26,286 nucleotides of DNA from JANNXQ01 sp031425095 (lineage in GTDB: Bacteria > Verrucomicrobiota > Verrucomicrobiia > Chthoniobacterales > Chthoniobacteraceae). Numbering within the stretch: position 1 is the stretch's first letter; each line of letters opens with the position of its first letter. The notes under the pieces were generated by a model. The model had not been told where the DNA came from. It did not search any database and worked only from the letters and a program-made list of their open reading frames with translations. The position numbers were made by a program, and so were the translations under genes. Shown here piece after piece: positions 8,346 to 17,184 of this stretch. Location of the stretch: the NCBI GenBank assembly GCA_031425095.1, contig JANPIS010000028.1:1-26286 (forward strand). The letters run 5' to 3'.

Positions 8346-8387
8346 TGCCGCTGCCGTGATCCCCGATGAAGAGCGTCGATTCAGAGA

Positions 8388-8477
8388 ATGCACTTCATCA
8401 TCGCCATCAGCGTCGTCATGCCAGCCGCTTGCGGACTGGCCGCCGTGGTCGCCGGCATCCTCCCCGAGCAGCACTGA
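8388..8477 (+). CDS. Possible 29-aa hydrophobic peptide
   Basis: An ATG at 8388 opens a 29-codon frame that is almost wholly hydrophobic (IIAISVVMPAACGLAAVVAG) and ends in PEQH. One membrane helix would be predicted. It lies between the FAD/Rieske gene and another tiny membrane protein on the same strand. The upstream bases (TCAGAGA) give only a weak ribosome binding site. It could be a real micropeptide or chance. Confidence 0.3.
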   Translation: MHFIIAISVVMPAACGLAAVVAGILPEQH

Positions 8478-8583
8478 GCGCAGCCTCACCATACTTGCGC
8501 CCTGCAGCCGTCCAGGGCAACGCACCGCCCGCGCAGAATTCGACACGCGCACCGAACCTCTGGTCGGCGATGCAACGGACATT

Positions 8584-8703
8584 ATGAAAACTTCCACGAC
8601 CTCCCAATCTGTCTCGGGTAAGATCGGCTACATCCTTATGTGGGTGCTCGGCATTCCCATTCCCGTATTACTCGTTATCTTTCTATTACGGGGATGCAAC
8701 TAA
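8584..8703 (+). CDS. Small single-pass membrane protein, 39 aa
   Basis: The ATG at 8584 gives MKTSTTSQSVSGKIGY followed by a membrane helix LMWVLGIPIPVLLVIFLLRG. I recall very similar 40-50-aa proteins with the GIPIPVLL helix from many environmental proteobacteria and soil bacteria, which supports it being genuine although no function is assigned. The stop at 8701-8703 is followed at once by a strong hairpin. It is probably downstream of the FAD/Rieske gene in the same unit or transcribed from its own promoter in 8478-8583. Confidence 0.7.
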   Translation: MKTSTTSQSVSGKIGYILMWVLGIPIPVLLVIFLLRGCN

Positions 8704-8711
8704 TCGCGAGC

Positions 8712-8737
8712 GCCGGGTAACGCTCACCTTACCCGGC
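8712..8737. terminator. Bidirectional terminator hairpin
   Basis: GCCGGGTAA and TTACCCGGC form a perfect 9-bp stem around an eight-base loop, between the stops of convergent genes (8703 plus, 8740 minus). The run ATTCATCCATTTT follows on the plus strand. It likely serves both genes. Confidence 0.75.
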
Positions 8738-8739
8738 AT

Positions 8740-9171
8740 TCATCCATTTTCTGCTCCGATCTCCGCCAGCTTGAAAAACACAGTGAAGGCGGCACCGAAG
8801 ACGAGGTGCGCGAGCAGCGGCTCCATTTCTCCTTCGGAGAAAGCGTGGGCAGGCCACTCGAAGAGCGCAACGTTCGCCCCGTAGAGCACGAGCGCCGTGA
8901 CGAGCGCGCCCAGGATCGTCCACCAATCGCGCGAACGGAACAAAACAAGTGAGAAGAGCGATCCATAGACGACAGCCAGGCCGAGATGCAGGACGAACCC
9001 GGCGAAGACGGGCAGATGTACAGAACGACCCATGATGATCCCAATATCAGGACCGACTCCCGGCAGGCCGCCACTGAAGATTGCGGCGACCATTCCGGCG
9101 GCCAGCGCCGTGCGGCGCACCGGGGCACGGACCGGGAGCAGCGCGAAGGATTTGAAGTGCGTGAGCGTCAT
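8740..9171 (-). CDS. Hypothetical integral membrane protein, 143 aa
   Basis: About four membrane segments are visible: AALAAGMVAAIFSG-type start, LPVFAGFVLHLGLAVVYGSL, WWTILGALVTALVLYGANVA and LLAHLVFGAAFTVFFKLAEI. The conserved-looking FEWPAHAF lies between the last two. The His-plus-small-residue pattern (HLVFGAAF) is like small uncharacterised membrane proteins of the DUF1440/DUF6789 kind, but I cannot assign a family with confidence. The start is the ATG at 9171. It is divergent from the CBS-pair gene and closed by the shared hairpin at 8712-8737. Confidence 0.75.
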   Translation of the reverse strand: MTLTHFKSFALLPVRAPVRRTALAAGMVAAIFSGGLPGVGPDIGIIMGRSVHLPVFAGFVLHLGLAVVYGSLFSLVLFRSRDWWTILGALVTALVLYGANVALFEWPAHAFSEGEMEPLLAHLVFGAAFTVFFKLAEIGAENG

Positions 9172-9292
9172 GCAGCAGAAATCGACGGAAGGCTGCTGTG
9201 TGCGCGTGAGTTTTTCAGCGCCATTTCCCTGAGTGGAGGCTCGGGTTCACGCCATGCACATCCAACGTGAGTCCAATCCGCGAAGTGTCGGC

Positions 9293-9745
9293 ATGGCAAA
9301 AAAATCACAACGTTCCGCTCACGCCGATGCTTCGGACCAACCTCGCGTTCCACTCAAAAACCTGGCTGTTGAGAAGTCGGGTGCACTCAATCCCAATGAT
9401 TCTGTGGAAACCGCGGGCGAGAGAATGCGCGAGAATGAAGCCGGTGCGTGGCCGGTGGCCGAAGGCCGCAAGCTCGTAGGCATGATCGACGAAAAAGATC
9501 CCGACTGGAAAATTGGGGGCGAAGGCCACGATCCCAAGTCGTGGAAAGTGGGCGAGATCATGAAGCGCGAGACGGTCTTCTGTTACGAAGACGAGGACTG
9601 CACCGCGGCGCGCTTGAAGATGGATGAGCGCGGACTCGATTATCTGCCGGTGGTCGATCGCGAGATGCGCATCGTAGGCATCTTCAACCGGCACGAAATC
9701 GAGGAGCAAGTGGCCGCTGCGAGAGATGCGGGAGGGAAATTGTGA
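9293..9745 (+). CDS. CBS domain-pair protein
   Basis: A 150-aa protein from the ATG at 9293 (MAKKSQRS). The frame is open upstream, but that part is not convincing. Two CBS repeats make a Bateman module. The first contains LNPNDSVETAGERMRENEAG, AWPVAEGRKLVGMIDEKD; the second contains KVGEIMKRETVFCYEDEDCT, YLPVVDREMRIVGIFNRHEI. Stand-alone pairs of this kind usually bind adenine nucleotides and regulate partners. No effector domain is attached. The stop TGA overlaps the GTG start of the next gene by four bases, so the two are translationally coupled. Confidence 0.9.
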   Translation: MAKKSQRSAHADASDQPRVPLKNLAVEKSGALNPNDSVETAGERMRENEAGAWPVAEGRKLVGMIDEKDPDWKIGGEGHDPKSWKVGEIMKRETVFCYEDEDCTAARLKMDERGLDYLPVVDREMRIVGIFNRHEIEEQVAAARDAGGKL

Positions 9746-10116
9746 ACGTCGGCGAACCAGCAATTCCGGTGCGCCTGAAGGCCGGGCTTCCCGGCCTCGG
9801 AGCCGCGGCGCAGGTCGATGTCGAACGGCGCGCGATGGAACTCGCGAAGATCGACGGGCGCGAGGAATTCACCGAGGCGGACGTAGCCCGCGCGGCCCGC
9901 GAACTTGGCGGTGCTGCGCCCCCGTCAACCGCGGCCGAGACGAGCGACCCAGCCCTGGCGGAGATCACTGCATGGGACGATCCCGTGACGCAGTCCGGCC
10001 ACCGTGTGGACCCTGTGCCTTTGGAAGACGAAACACCCGTCGCCGAACAACTCATCCGCGATGGGTTGGAGGAAGCGGATCACGACACGCGCGTGGTGGC
10101 GGAGGAAACGGAGTAG
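9742..10116 (+). CDS. Hypothetical acidic protein coupled to the CBS protein
   Basis: A 124-aa protein beginning with GTG at 9742, inside the last codons of the CBS gene and preceded by GGAGGG as ribosome binding site. The N-terminal half has VERRAMELAKIDGREEFTEA and DVARAARELGG, a small helical unit. The C-terminal half is an acidic, probably disordered stretch ending DHDTRVVAEETE. Translational coupling suggests it works with the CBS protein, but I do not recognise a family. It converges on a small minus-strand gene, with the stops two bases apart. Confidence 0.75.
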   Translation: MNVGEPAIPVRLKAGLPGLGAAAQVDVERRAMELAKIDGREEFTEADVARAARELGGAAPPSTAAETSDPALAEITAWDDPVTQSGHRVDPVPLEDETPVAEQLIRDGLEEADHDTRVVAEETE

Positions 10117-10117
10117 C

Positions 10118-10306
10118 TCAAGTCTCACTCTGCGCGTCGTCCTCTCCGGCCTGCTTCATTTTGCGCGTCAGCGTCTCACGCTCGGTGCCGTCCGCGTGCT
10201 CCGCGTCGGCTTGGTGGTCGAGGGCGCGCTTTTGGCCCGGGGTAAGATGCCGGGTCGCTTGCGGGGCTGCTGCTTCAGAACGCGTCTTCGGTCGGGGATT
10301 TTTCAT
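10118..10306 (-). CDS. Small hypothetical protein, 62 aa
   Basis: The ATG at 10306 gives MKNPRPKTRSEAAAPQATRH followed by LTPGQKRALDHQADAEHADG and a charged tail ending DDAQSET. It is highly hydrophilic and probably unstructured or a simple helix. Composition is more protein-like than its shadows on the other strand. No good ribosome binding site precedes it. Longer starts upstream (10354) are possible. Confidence 0.45.
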   Translation of the reverse strand: MKNPRPKTRSEAAAPQATRHLTPGQKRALDHQADAEHADGTERETLTRKMKQAGEDDAQSET

Positions 10307-10434
10307 GCACTCAGGTTCGTCGCAGGAAGGAAATTCGGCCTTGCCTGCCTGCATGAGTTTCGATGCGCGCAGGCGCGCGGCCGGTTGCGAAATACCGGCG
10401 TCATGACCAACCCACTACCCCTGCGCTCCGCTCG

Positions 10435-10761
10435 ATGAACATCGTCAACATTCACGAATCCGCGGAGGAGTTTCATCTGCTCGAAACGACAGGCCGCACC
10501 CAGACGGCCACGATGCAGCTCGCGCCCGGCGCGGCTACATCGGACAAGGCGGAGTTTCATCCGCACAGCGATCAAGTCGTGCTCGTGCTCGAAGGCGAAT
10601 TGGTCGCGGAAGTCGGCGAGGAACGCGCGACGCTCCAGCGCGGACAGTGTGTGATCGTGCCCGCGGCGGTCGGACATCGTTTCCACAATGAAGGCGGGGA
10701 GCGGGTGTTCGCCTTCACGGTGTATGGACCGCCTGCTTACCAGACGGACGATCCGACTTAG
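10435..10761 (+). CDS. Cupin domain protein, 108 aa
   Basis: A single-domain cupin from the ATG at 10435 (MNIVNIHE). The first cupin motif is recognisable in EFHPHSDQVVLVLEGELVAE, with two His and a Glu, and the second in GQCVIVPAAVGHRFHNEGGE with the third metal-binding His. The metal site therefore looks intact. Small cupins of this type bind a divalent metal and may be isomerases, dioxygenases or simple binding proteins, and the role cannot be read from sequence. It is followed 9 nt later by the HAD gene, suggesting cotranscription with the sugar genes. Confidence 0.9.
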   Translation: MNIVNIHESAEEFHLLETTGRTQTATMQLAPGAATSDKAEFHPHSDQVVLVLEGELVAEVGEERATLQRGQCVIVPAAVGHRFHNEGGERVFAFTVYGPPAYQTDDPT

Positions 10762-10770
10762 TCCGCTCAC

Positions 10771-11331
10771 ATGAATCCGACTCTTTCCGTTCCGCGCCTG
10801 TGCGGCCTTGCCACCGACTTCGATGGCACGCTCGCGCACAATGGCACCGTCAGCTCATCCACCCTGGAGGCCGTGCAGCGGCTCAAGGAGGCCGGCTTTC
10901 GCCTCATCCTCGTCACAGGGCGCGAGCTGAATGAACTCGCGTCGATCTTTCCGGAGCTTGGTTGGTTCGATCTCGCGGTAATGGAGAATGGCGCGGTGCT
11001 CTTCGAGCCGGCGACGGGAAAGACGGTGCCACTCGCCGAGCCACCGCCCACGGCCTTTATTGCACGCCTGCACGAGCGCGGGCTGCCGCTCCAGCTCGGC
11101 AAGGTCATCGCCGCGACGTGGGAGCCGCATGAGAAAGTCGTGCTCGAAGCAATCAAGGATCTCGGGCTCGAGCTCCAGGTCATCTTCAACAAGGGCGCCG
11201 TGATGGTGCTGCCGAGCGGCGTGAACAAAGCCACCGGACTGAAGGCCGCGCTGGAGCGGCTCGGGCTGCAAGCGAAGGAAGTCGCCGGGATCGGCGATGC
11301 GGAATACGATCACGCCTTCCTCGAAATCTGA
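10771..11331 (+). CDS. HAD-IIB (Cof-like) phosphatase, ended early by in-frame TGA
   Basis: The 186-aa product holds the HAD phosphatase motifs: I is ATDFDGTL (D16 nucleophile, D18), II is VTGR (T49), III is K153 in VNKATGL, and IV is GDAEYD (D176, D180). Motif IV normally reads GDxxND, so Y179 replaces the usual Asn. The capping region between II and III is of the HAD-IIB type used by sugar-phosphate phosphatases. The frame is closed by TGA at codon 187 in HAFLEI-stop, exactly where I recall close homologues having Cys (FL-LC--AVAV-NALP). The remainder of the family sequence continues in the same frame to 11466. The TGA may be a nonsense mutation, a sequencing or assembly error, or selenocysteine. 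Two changed conserved positions favour decay or loss of the 3' end. Confidence 0.85.
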   Translation: MNPTLSVPRLCGLATDFDGTLAHNGTVSSSTLEAVQRLKEAGFRLILVTGRELNELASIFPELGWFDLAVMENGAVLFEPATGKTVPLAEPPPTAFIARLHERGLPLQLGKVIAATWEPHEKVVLEAIKDLGLELQVIFNKGAVMVLPSGVNKATGLKAALERLGLQAKEVAGIGDAEYDHAFLEI

Positions 11332-11466
11332 GGCTATCCCGTGGCCATCTCGAATGCCTTGCCCGCGTTGCAAGCCAAGGCGGCGTATGTGACCAAAGGC
11401 GATCACGGCGATGGCGTCGCGGAACTCATCGGCCACATGCTCGCCGCCGTGGAGGTGAAGCGATGA
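11332..11466 (+). pseudogene. Continuation of the HAD phosphatase after the internal TGA
   Basis: In the same frame as the HAD gene, directly after the TGA at 11329-11331, 44 codons read GYPVAISNALPALQAKAAYV, then TKGDHGDGVAELIGHMLAAV, EVKR and a stop. This is the expected end of the HAD-IIB fold (a strand, then 'NALP-LK--A-YVT-GDHG-GV-ELI'). The stop overlaps the glucokinase ATG as ATGA, which is what would be expected if the full-length frame were the ancestral gene. No start codon for independent translation is evident. Confidence 0.75.
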
Positions 11467-12170
11467 AAGTCCTGATGATCGACGTCGGCGGCACCAGCGT
11501 GAAGATGATGGCTTCCGGCCATGAGGGATTCCGTAAGTTTCCCTCGGGGCGCGGACTCACTGCGGCGAAGATGGTCAAGGGTGTGCTCGCCGCGACGGAA
11601 GATTGGGAATACGAGGCGGTCTCACTCGGCTTTCCCGGACTCGTGCGCGAAGGGCGCATCGCGCGCAATCCGCTCAACCTCTCCGGCGGCTGGATGGATT
11701 ACGATTTCGACAAGGCGCTGAAGCGCCCCGTGCGCATCATCAACGACGCCGCGATGCAGGCGCTCGCGCGTTACGAGAGCGGGCGGATGCTTTTCGTGGG
11801 CCTCGGCACCAGCGTCGGCGCGGCGCTCGTCGCGGATGACACAATCATTCCTCTGGAGATCGGCATCATGCGGCTCTCCAAAGGCGAAGGCTTTATGGAT
11901 CGCCTGAGCAAAGAGGCGCTCAGCACCGGCGGGAAGAAGCGCTGGCAGCGCAGTGTGGAGCGCGCGCTGGCTCTTCTGCGCGATGTTTTCTGGCCCGACC
12001 ACATCGCCCTCGGCGGCGGCAATGCGCGCCATCTCGATCCCCTGCCGCAGGGCGTCGAGCGCGGCGACAATCAGGACGCCTTCCGCGGCGCGACGCGACT
12101 CTGGCCCGGCGCCGACATGGTCGCCGAACCGCTCACGACGACGTGGCGCATTACGCGAAAGAAAAAGTAG
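11463..12170 (+). CDS. ROK family kinase, polyphosphate glucokinase-like
   Basis: A 235-aa ASKHA-fold sugar kinase. DVGGTSVK (residues 7-14) is the phosphate-1 loop, LGFPGLVREGRIARNPLNLS follows, INDAAMQALARYESG contains the catalytic Asp, and FVGLGTSVGAALVADDTIIP is the phosphate-2 region. It lacks the ROK zinc motif and is close in length to bacterial polyphosphate glucokinases, so phosphoryl donors other than ATP are possible; I cannot tell which. It probably phosphorylates glucose or a related hexose in the cytoplasm. The ATG overlaps the stop of the read-through HAD frame. The stop TAG lies inside a dispersed palindromic repeat (12166-12214). Confidence 0.85.
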   Translation: MKVLMIDVGGTSVKMMASGHEGFRKFPSGRGLTAAKMVKGVLAATEDWEYEAVSLGFPGLVREGRIARNPLNLSGGWMDYDFDKALKRPVRIINDAAMQALARYESGRMLFVGLGTSVGAALVADDTIIPLEIGIMRLSKGEGFMDRLSKEALSTGGKKRWQRSVERALALLRDVFWPDHIALGGGNARHLDPLPQGVERGDNQDAFRGATRLWPGADMVAEPLTTTWRITRKKK

Positions 12171-12214
12171 TCCCGTTGCGGCGGTGTGACGGGCTAAAGC
12201 CCAGGACTACTCTG
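12166..12214. repeat. REP-like palindrome, copy 1
   Basis: AGTAGTCCCG at the left and GACGGGCTAAAGCCCAGGAC then TACT at the right make an imperfect inverted repeat whose core is GGGCTAAAGCCC. The glucokinase stop TAG (12168-12170) is inside the left arm, and the TTG start of the MFS gene follows two bases after the right arm's TCTGC tail. Confidence 0.75.
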
Positions 12215-12215
12215 C

Positions 12216-13421
12216 TTGATCGAACGCTCGCACCAATCCCGCCCGGCGCTGCTCGTCATCGCTTACCTCGGCTTTATCAGCCTCGGGTTGCCGGATACTT
12301 TGATCGGCGTCGCCTGGCCCTCCGTGCGCGATGGCTTCGCCAGGCCGCAGAACGCGGTGGCGGTGCTCTTCTTCGGCGTGGGGCTCAGTTACTTTCTCTC
12401 CAGCTTCTTCACGGGACGCTTGCTCGGAGTGTTCGGCATCGGCTCGTTGCTCGCGGTGAGCAGCGGCCTCGTTGCGCTCAGCGGATTTGGCTACGCGCTC
12501 GCGCCGGTATGGGCCGCATTTGCGCTGTGCTCGGTGCTTCATGGGCTCGGGTCGGGGGCGATCGACGCGGGGCTAAATCATTTCGTCGCGCACCATTTCT
12601 CCGCGCGGCACATGACGTGGCTGCACGCCTGTTACACGCTCGGTGCCACGCTCGGCCCGCTGGTCATGACGGTCGCGGTGGCGGAGCGCGGAGCGTGGCG
12701 TGCGGGTTATCTCGCCGTTGCTCTCGGCCTGCTCGCGCTGGCGCTGCTCTTTGCCATCACGCGGCGCAAGTGGGACGCGCCGGATGGCGCGCTGGACGCC
12801 GAGCCGCCTGCCGTAGTCGGCCTCGGCAGCGCGTTGCGGCATCCGGTGGTGCGCCTGCAAGGGGTGCTCTTTTTCTTCTACACCGGACTCGAAGCCACGG
12901 CGGGCCAGTGGAGCTACACGCTGCTCACCGAAGCGCGGCACATCTCGCGCGAGACCGCGGGCCTGTGGGTCACGGCTTACTGGGGCAGCATCTTTGCCGG
13001 ACGCGTGCTGTCCGGGTTCTTCGTCGAGCGCGTCGGGATCAACCGCGTGTTGCGCGCCAGCACCATCGCCGCGTTCGCGGGGACCATGCTGCTCGCGTGG
13101 AATCCTGCGCCATTCGCCTCGCTCGCCGCGCTCGTGCTCACCGGCCTCGGCCTCGCCTCAATCTTCCCCTCCCTGATGACGCGCACGCCGCAACGCCTCG
13201 GCCCCGCGCTCACCACACACGCCATCGGTTTCCAAGTGAGCGCCGCGATCCTCGGCGCAGCCGCACTCCCGAGCGCTGCCGGTGCACTGGCGCAAAAATG
13301 CGGCCTGGAGACCGTGGCGGCGGCGACCGTGGGTATGGCGGCGGTGGGCTGGTGGCTCCACGAAAAGTTGTTGGGGAAAAGTGCGCGCTCATCCTCCGCT
13401 CCCGCCACCGCGCAGAAGTAA
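12216..13421 (+). CDS. MFS transporter
   Basis: A 401-aa major facilitator protein with about 12 transmembrane segments. The first helix carries LGFISLGLPDTLIGVAWPSV, seen in the YbjJ/FucP-type branch. The loop after helix 2 (GRLLGVFGIGSL) and the central loop with RRKWDAPDGALDAEPP separate two six-helix halves. The start is the TTG at 12216, immediately after the repeat; no ATG or GTG occurs before the first helix. It lies 45 nt downstream of the glucokinase gene, so uptake or export of a sugar or small metabolite is a reasonable guess but the substrate is unproven. Confidence 0.88.
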   Translation: MIERSHQSRPALLVIAYLGFISLGLPDTLIGVAWPSVRDGFARPQNAVAVLFFGVGLSYFLSSFFTGRLLGVFGIGSLLAVSSGLVALSGFGYALAPVWAAFALCSVLHGLGSGAIDAGLNHFVAHHFSARHMTWLHACYTLGATLGPLVMTVAVAERGAWRAGYLAVALGLLALALLFAITRRKWDAPDGALDAEPPAVVGLGSALRHPVVRLQGVLFFFYTGLEATAGQWSYTLLTEARHISRETAGLWVTAYWGSIFAGRVLSGFFVERVGINRVLRASTIAAFAGTMLLAWNPAPFASLAALVLTGLGLASIFPSLMTRTPQRLGPALTTHAIGFQVSAAILGAAALPSAAGALAQKCGLETVAAATVGMAAVGWWLHEKLLGKSARSSSAPATAQK

Positions 13422-13423
13422 CC

Positions 13424-13444
13424 GTCGTGGGCTTCAGCCCGTCA
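13424..13444. repeat. REP-like palindrome, copy 2 (single arm)
   Basis: GTCGTGGGCTTCAGCCCGTC and a final A match the core of the repeat family (GGGCTTCAGCCC followed by GTCA) but without the facing partner arm. It lies two bases after the MFS stop codon. Confidence 0.65.
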
Positions 13445-13481
13445 TCGCGCGCCGACGAACGCACTCGGGAGCACTTTTCGC

Positions 13482-13898
13482 TCACTCCGGCCAGCCGGCG
13501 CGGCGTGAAGCATGGCTGCGAACGGGACTGGCGTGGCCATTCGAGGACTGCGCGCGAGGCCGGGTCTTGCGCGGATTGAGGAATCGCAATTCCGGCTCGC
13601 CATACAGCCGCAGGAATGCCCCTTCCTCCGCTTCGGAAATGAGGCGCACCGCGGCGGCCAGCGCCGCTTCGCGACCGGAGCGGCCCCGGCCTTCGTAGCG
13701 CGTGCCGCCGGGCGAAAGCCACGCGGCTTCGTAACGCGCCGCTTTGCCCGGCAGGCGCGCCGGGTTCACAAACTGGCAATCGAGCCCATCGGTGAGACAG
13801 CCCATGAGACATTCAAAAACGTCGTCAGACCGGGCGCCCGCCGGGAGATCGAGAAGGGTGCGGACCTGTTCCTGCGGAGAGAGAGAGGCGGTGTTCAT
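13482..13898 (-). CDS. Hypothetical protein, 138 aa
   Basis: The ATG at 13898 gives MNTASLSPQEQVRTLLDLP, then ARSDDVFECLMGCLTDGLDC, an area rich in Cys, and a region with AAWLSPGGTRYEGRGRSGRE and LISEAEEGAFLRLYGEPELR. The C-terminus is basic and ends SRRAGWPE. The frame is open far upstream (14627), but that part is the shadow of the copper-protein gene. I do not recognise a family. No clear ribosome binding site is seen. Confidence 0.6.
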   Translation of the reverse strand: MNTASLSPQEQVRTLLDLPAGARSDDVFECLMGCLTDGLDCQFVNPARLPGKAARYEAAWLSPGGTRYEGRGRSGREAALAAAVRLISEAEEGAFLRLYGEPELRFLNPRKTRPRAQSSNGHASPVRSHASRRAGWPE

Positions 13899-13983
13899 GG
13901 GGACGGGTATTTCAAGCGAGGCGGAATGGCTTCGTCTATCGGGGTGAGTCCTGTCGGACGGATCGGGGCTGCGGGTGCCGCGT

Positions 13984-14550
13984 TCAGTTCCGCGGACCGG
14001 CGAGCAATTCGAGCTGCGCGTCGCTCTCCCCCGTGCGGGCGCGAAGGCGTCGCTCGGCTTCGTACCAGAATTCCTGATCGCGGTCGTCGGGGCAGCCAGC
14101 CTCCTCGTGGAGCTGGCCCGCGAGTGCGGCGATCGCTTCGCTCGTGGGGAAGAGGCTCGCCTCGCCGTCGCGCTCCGCGGTCGAGGCGTGCTCGTGCGCG
14201 CCGTCGTCGTCAGAATGAGCAGGCTGGCCGGACATGGCGCGGCAGCTTTCGGCGCAAGCGCGGCACGCCTCCGCACAGGGGCGCATCTGTTCATCGTCTG
14301 CGCCAAAGCGTTCGCAATCCTCGGCACAACGCTCGCAGATCTCGCCGCAAGCGCGGCAAGTGACGGCGTGGAGTTCCGATTCGCGCAGGAGGAAGTGCGC
14401 GCTGGTCTGGCAGATTTCTGCGCAGTCCATGAGCAGGCGAAGGTGCGCTTCCTCGGCGTGGGCTCCGCCCTGGCGGAGACAATGGGCGATCGCTTGCAGG
14501 CAAACGTCGTGGCAATGCTGGCAGGTGTCGTGGCAGTCGGTGGTGTGCAT
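13984..14550 (-). CDS. Cys-rich four-helix copper-storage-like protein fused to DUF2934
   Basis: A 188-aa protein in two parts. Residues 1-105 contain 16 cysteines in the CxxxC/CxxC spacing of Csp/DUF326 four-helix bundle proteins (DCHDTCQHCHDVC at the start; CRACGEICERCAEDC and CAEACRACAESC later). These line the core of the bundle and bind many Cu(I) ions in known members. There is no export signal, so it should be cytosolic. A His/Asp-rich linker (AHSDDDGAHEHA) leads to residues ~138-170, which match DUF2934 (IAALAGQLHEEAG, DRDQEFWYEAERRL). DUF2934 normally stands alone or follows unrelated domains, and its role is unknown. The start is the ATG at 14550. A repeat pair lies 120 nt upstream. 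Confidence 0.9.
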   Translation of the reverse strand: MHTTDCHDTCQHCHDVCLQAIAHCLRQGGAHAEEAHLRLLMDCAEICQTSAHFLLRESELHAVTCRACGEICERCAEDCERFGADDEQMRPCAEACRACAESCRAMSGQPAHSDDDGAHEHASTAERDGEASLFPTSEAIAALAGQLHEEAGCPDDRDQEFWYEAERRLRARTGESDAQLELLAGPRN

Positions 14551-14668
14551 GTATTTTTGGGAGAAAGTCGGACGCGGGATCGTGGGCGAATGGGCGGGTG
14601 GATCCCTCGGTCTTCCCGTGGAAACAAGCCACGTTCCGGTGGCGTTTCGATGGCGCGCCGACGCGGAG

Positions 14669-14733
14669 AGTAGTCCCGGGCTTCAGCCCGTCACGACGTC
14701 CTGACGAGCTAAAGCTCGGGACCACTCTGCGAC
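14669..14733. repeat. REP-like palindrome, facing pair
   Basis: Left arm AGTAGTCCCGGGCTTCAGCC with CGTCA, and right arm TGACGAGCTAAAGCTCGGGA with CCACT, are inverted copies of one another separated by about ten bases. Each arm is itself a palindrome (GGGCTTCAGCCC and GAGCTAAAGCTC). It lies between two minus-strand genes, DUF1328 and the copper-storage-like protein, and could fold into a large hairpin in a common transcript. Confidence 0.8.
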
Positions 14734-14739
14734 TCTCGC

Positions 14740-14910
14740 TTACGCCGCAGGCGGCGTGCGACGGCCCATGATGAAGGCCACGATGAAGAGCACGAGGAAG
14801 ACGAAGAAGAGAATCTTCGCGATCTCGACCGCGGCTCCGGCGATGCCGCCGAAGCCGAGCACGGCGGCGATGATGGCGATGACGAGGAAGGTGATGGCCC
14901 AGTTGATCAT
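14740..14910 (-). CDS. DUF1328 (YtjA) family membrane protein
   Basis: A 56-aa protein from the ATG at 14910. MINWAITFLVIAIIAAVLGF and GGIAGAAVEIAKILFFVFLV followed by LFIVAFIMGRR match the two-helix DUF1328/YtjA family closely. These small inner membrane proteins are induced by osmotic and stationary-phase stress in several bacteria, but their biochemical role is not defined. It is divergent from glgX across 122 nt and ends just before the repeat pair. Confidence 0.92.
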   Translation of the reverse strand: MINWAITFLVIAIIAAVLGFGGIAGAAVEIAKILFFVFLVLFIVAFIMGRRTPPAA

Positions 14911-15032
14911 GTGAGTATGGAGTTGAGGATTCATCCGGGTGAACGCGGGCGACGCGCGGCGTGCGCGTATTTATTTTGGGCCGCGTGCCGATGCGCCCAT
15001 CCGGGCCGGCTCCGAGATGCGAAGGGCGGGGG

Positions 15033-17168
<2,136 letters not shown>

Positions 17169-17184
17169 CTGGCAAAGCAACGGC

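Noticed and set aside
10126..10140. TCTCACTCTGCGCG as another arm of the repeat family
   Set aside because: Only the short tail resembles the consensus; the palindromic core is missing.
10771..11466. TGA recoded as an amino acid across the genome
   Set aside because: Many genes in the window end properly at TGA (for example the CBS, CsbD and kinase-like genes), so a changed genetic code is excluded.
12143..13579. 478-aa plus-strand frame over the MFS gene
   Set aside because: Arg-rich out-of-frame reading of the transporter; no hydrophobic helices or motifs.
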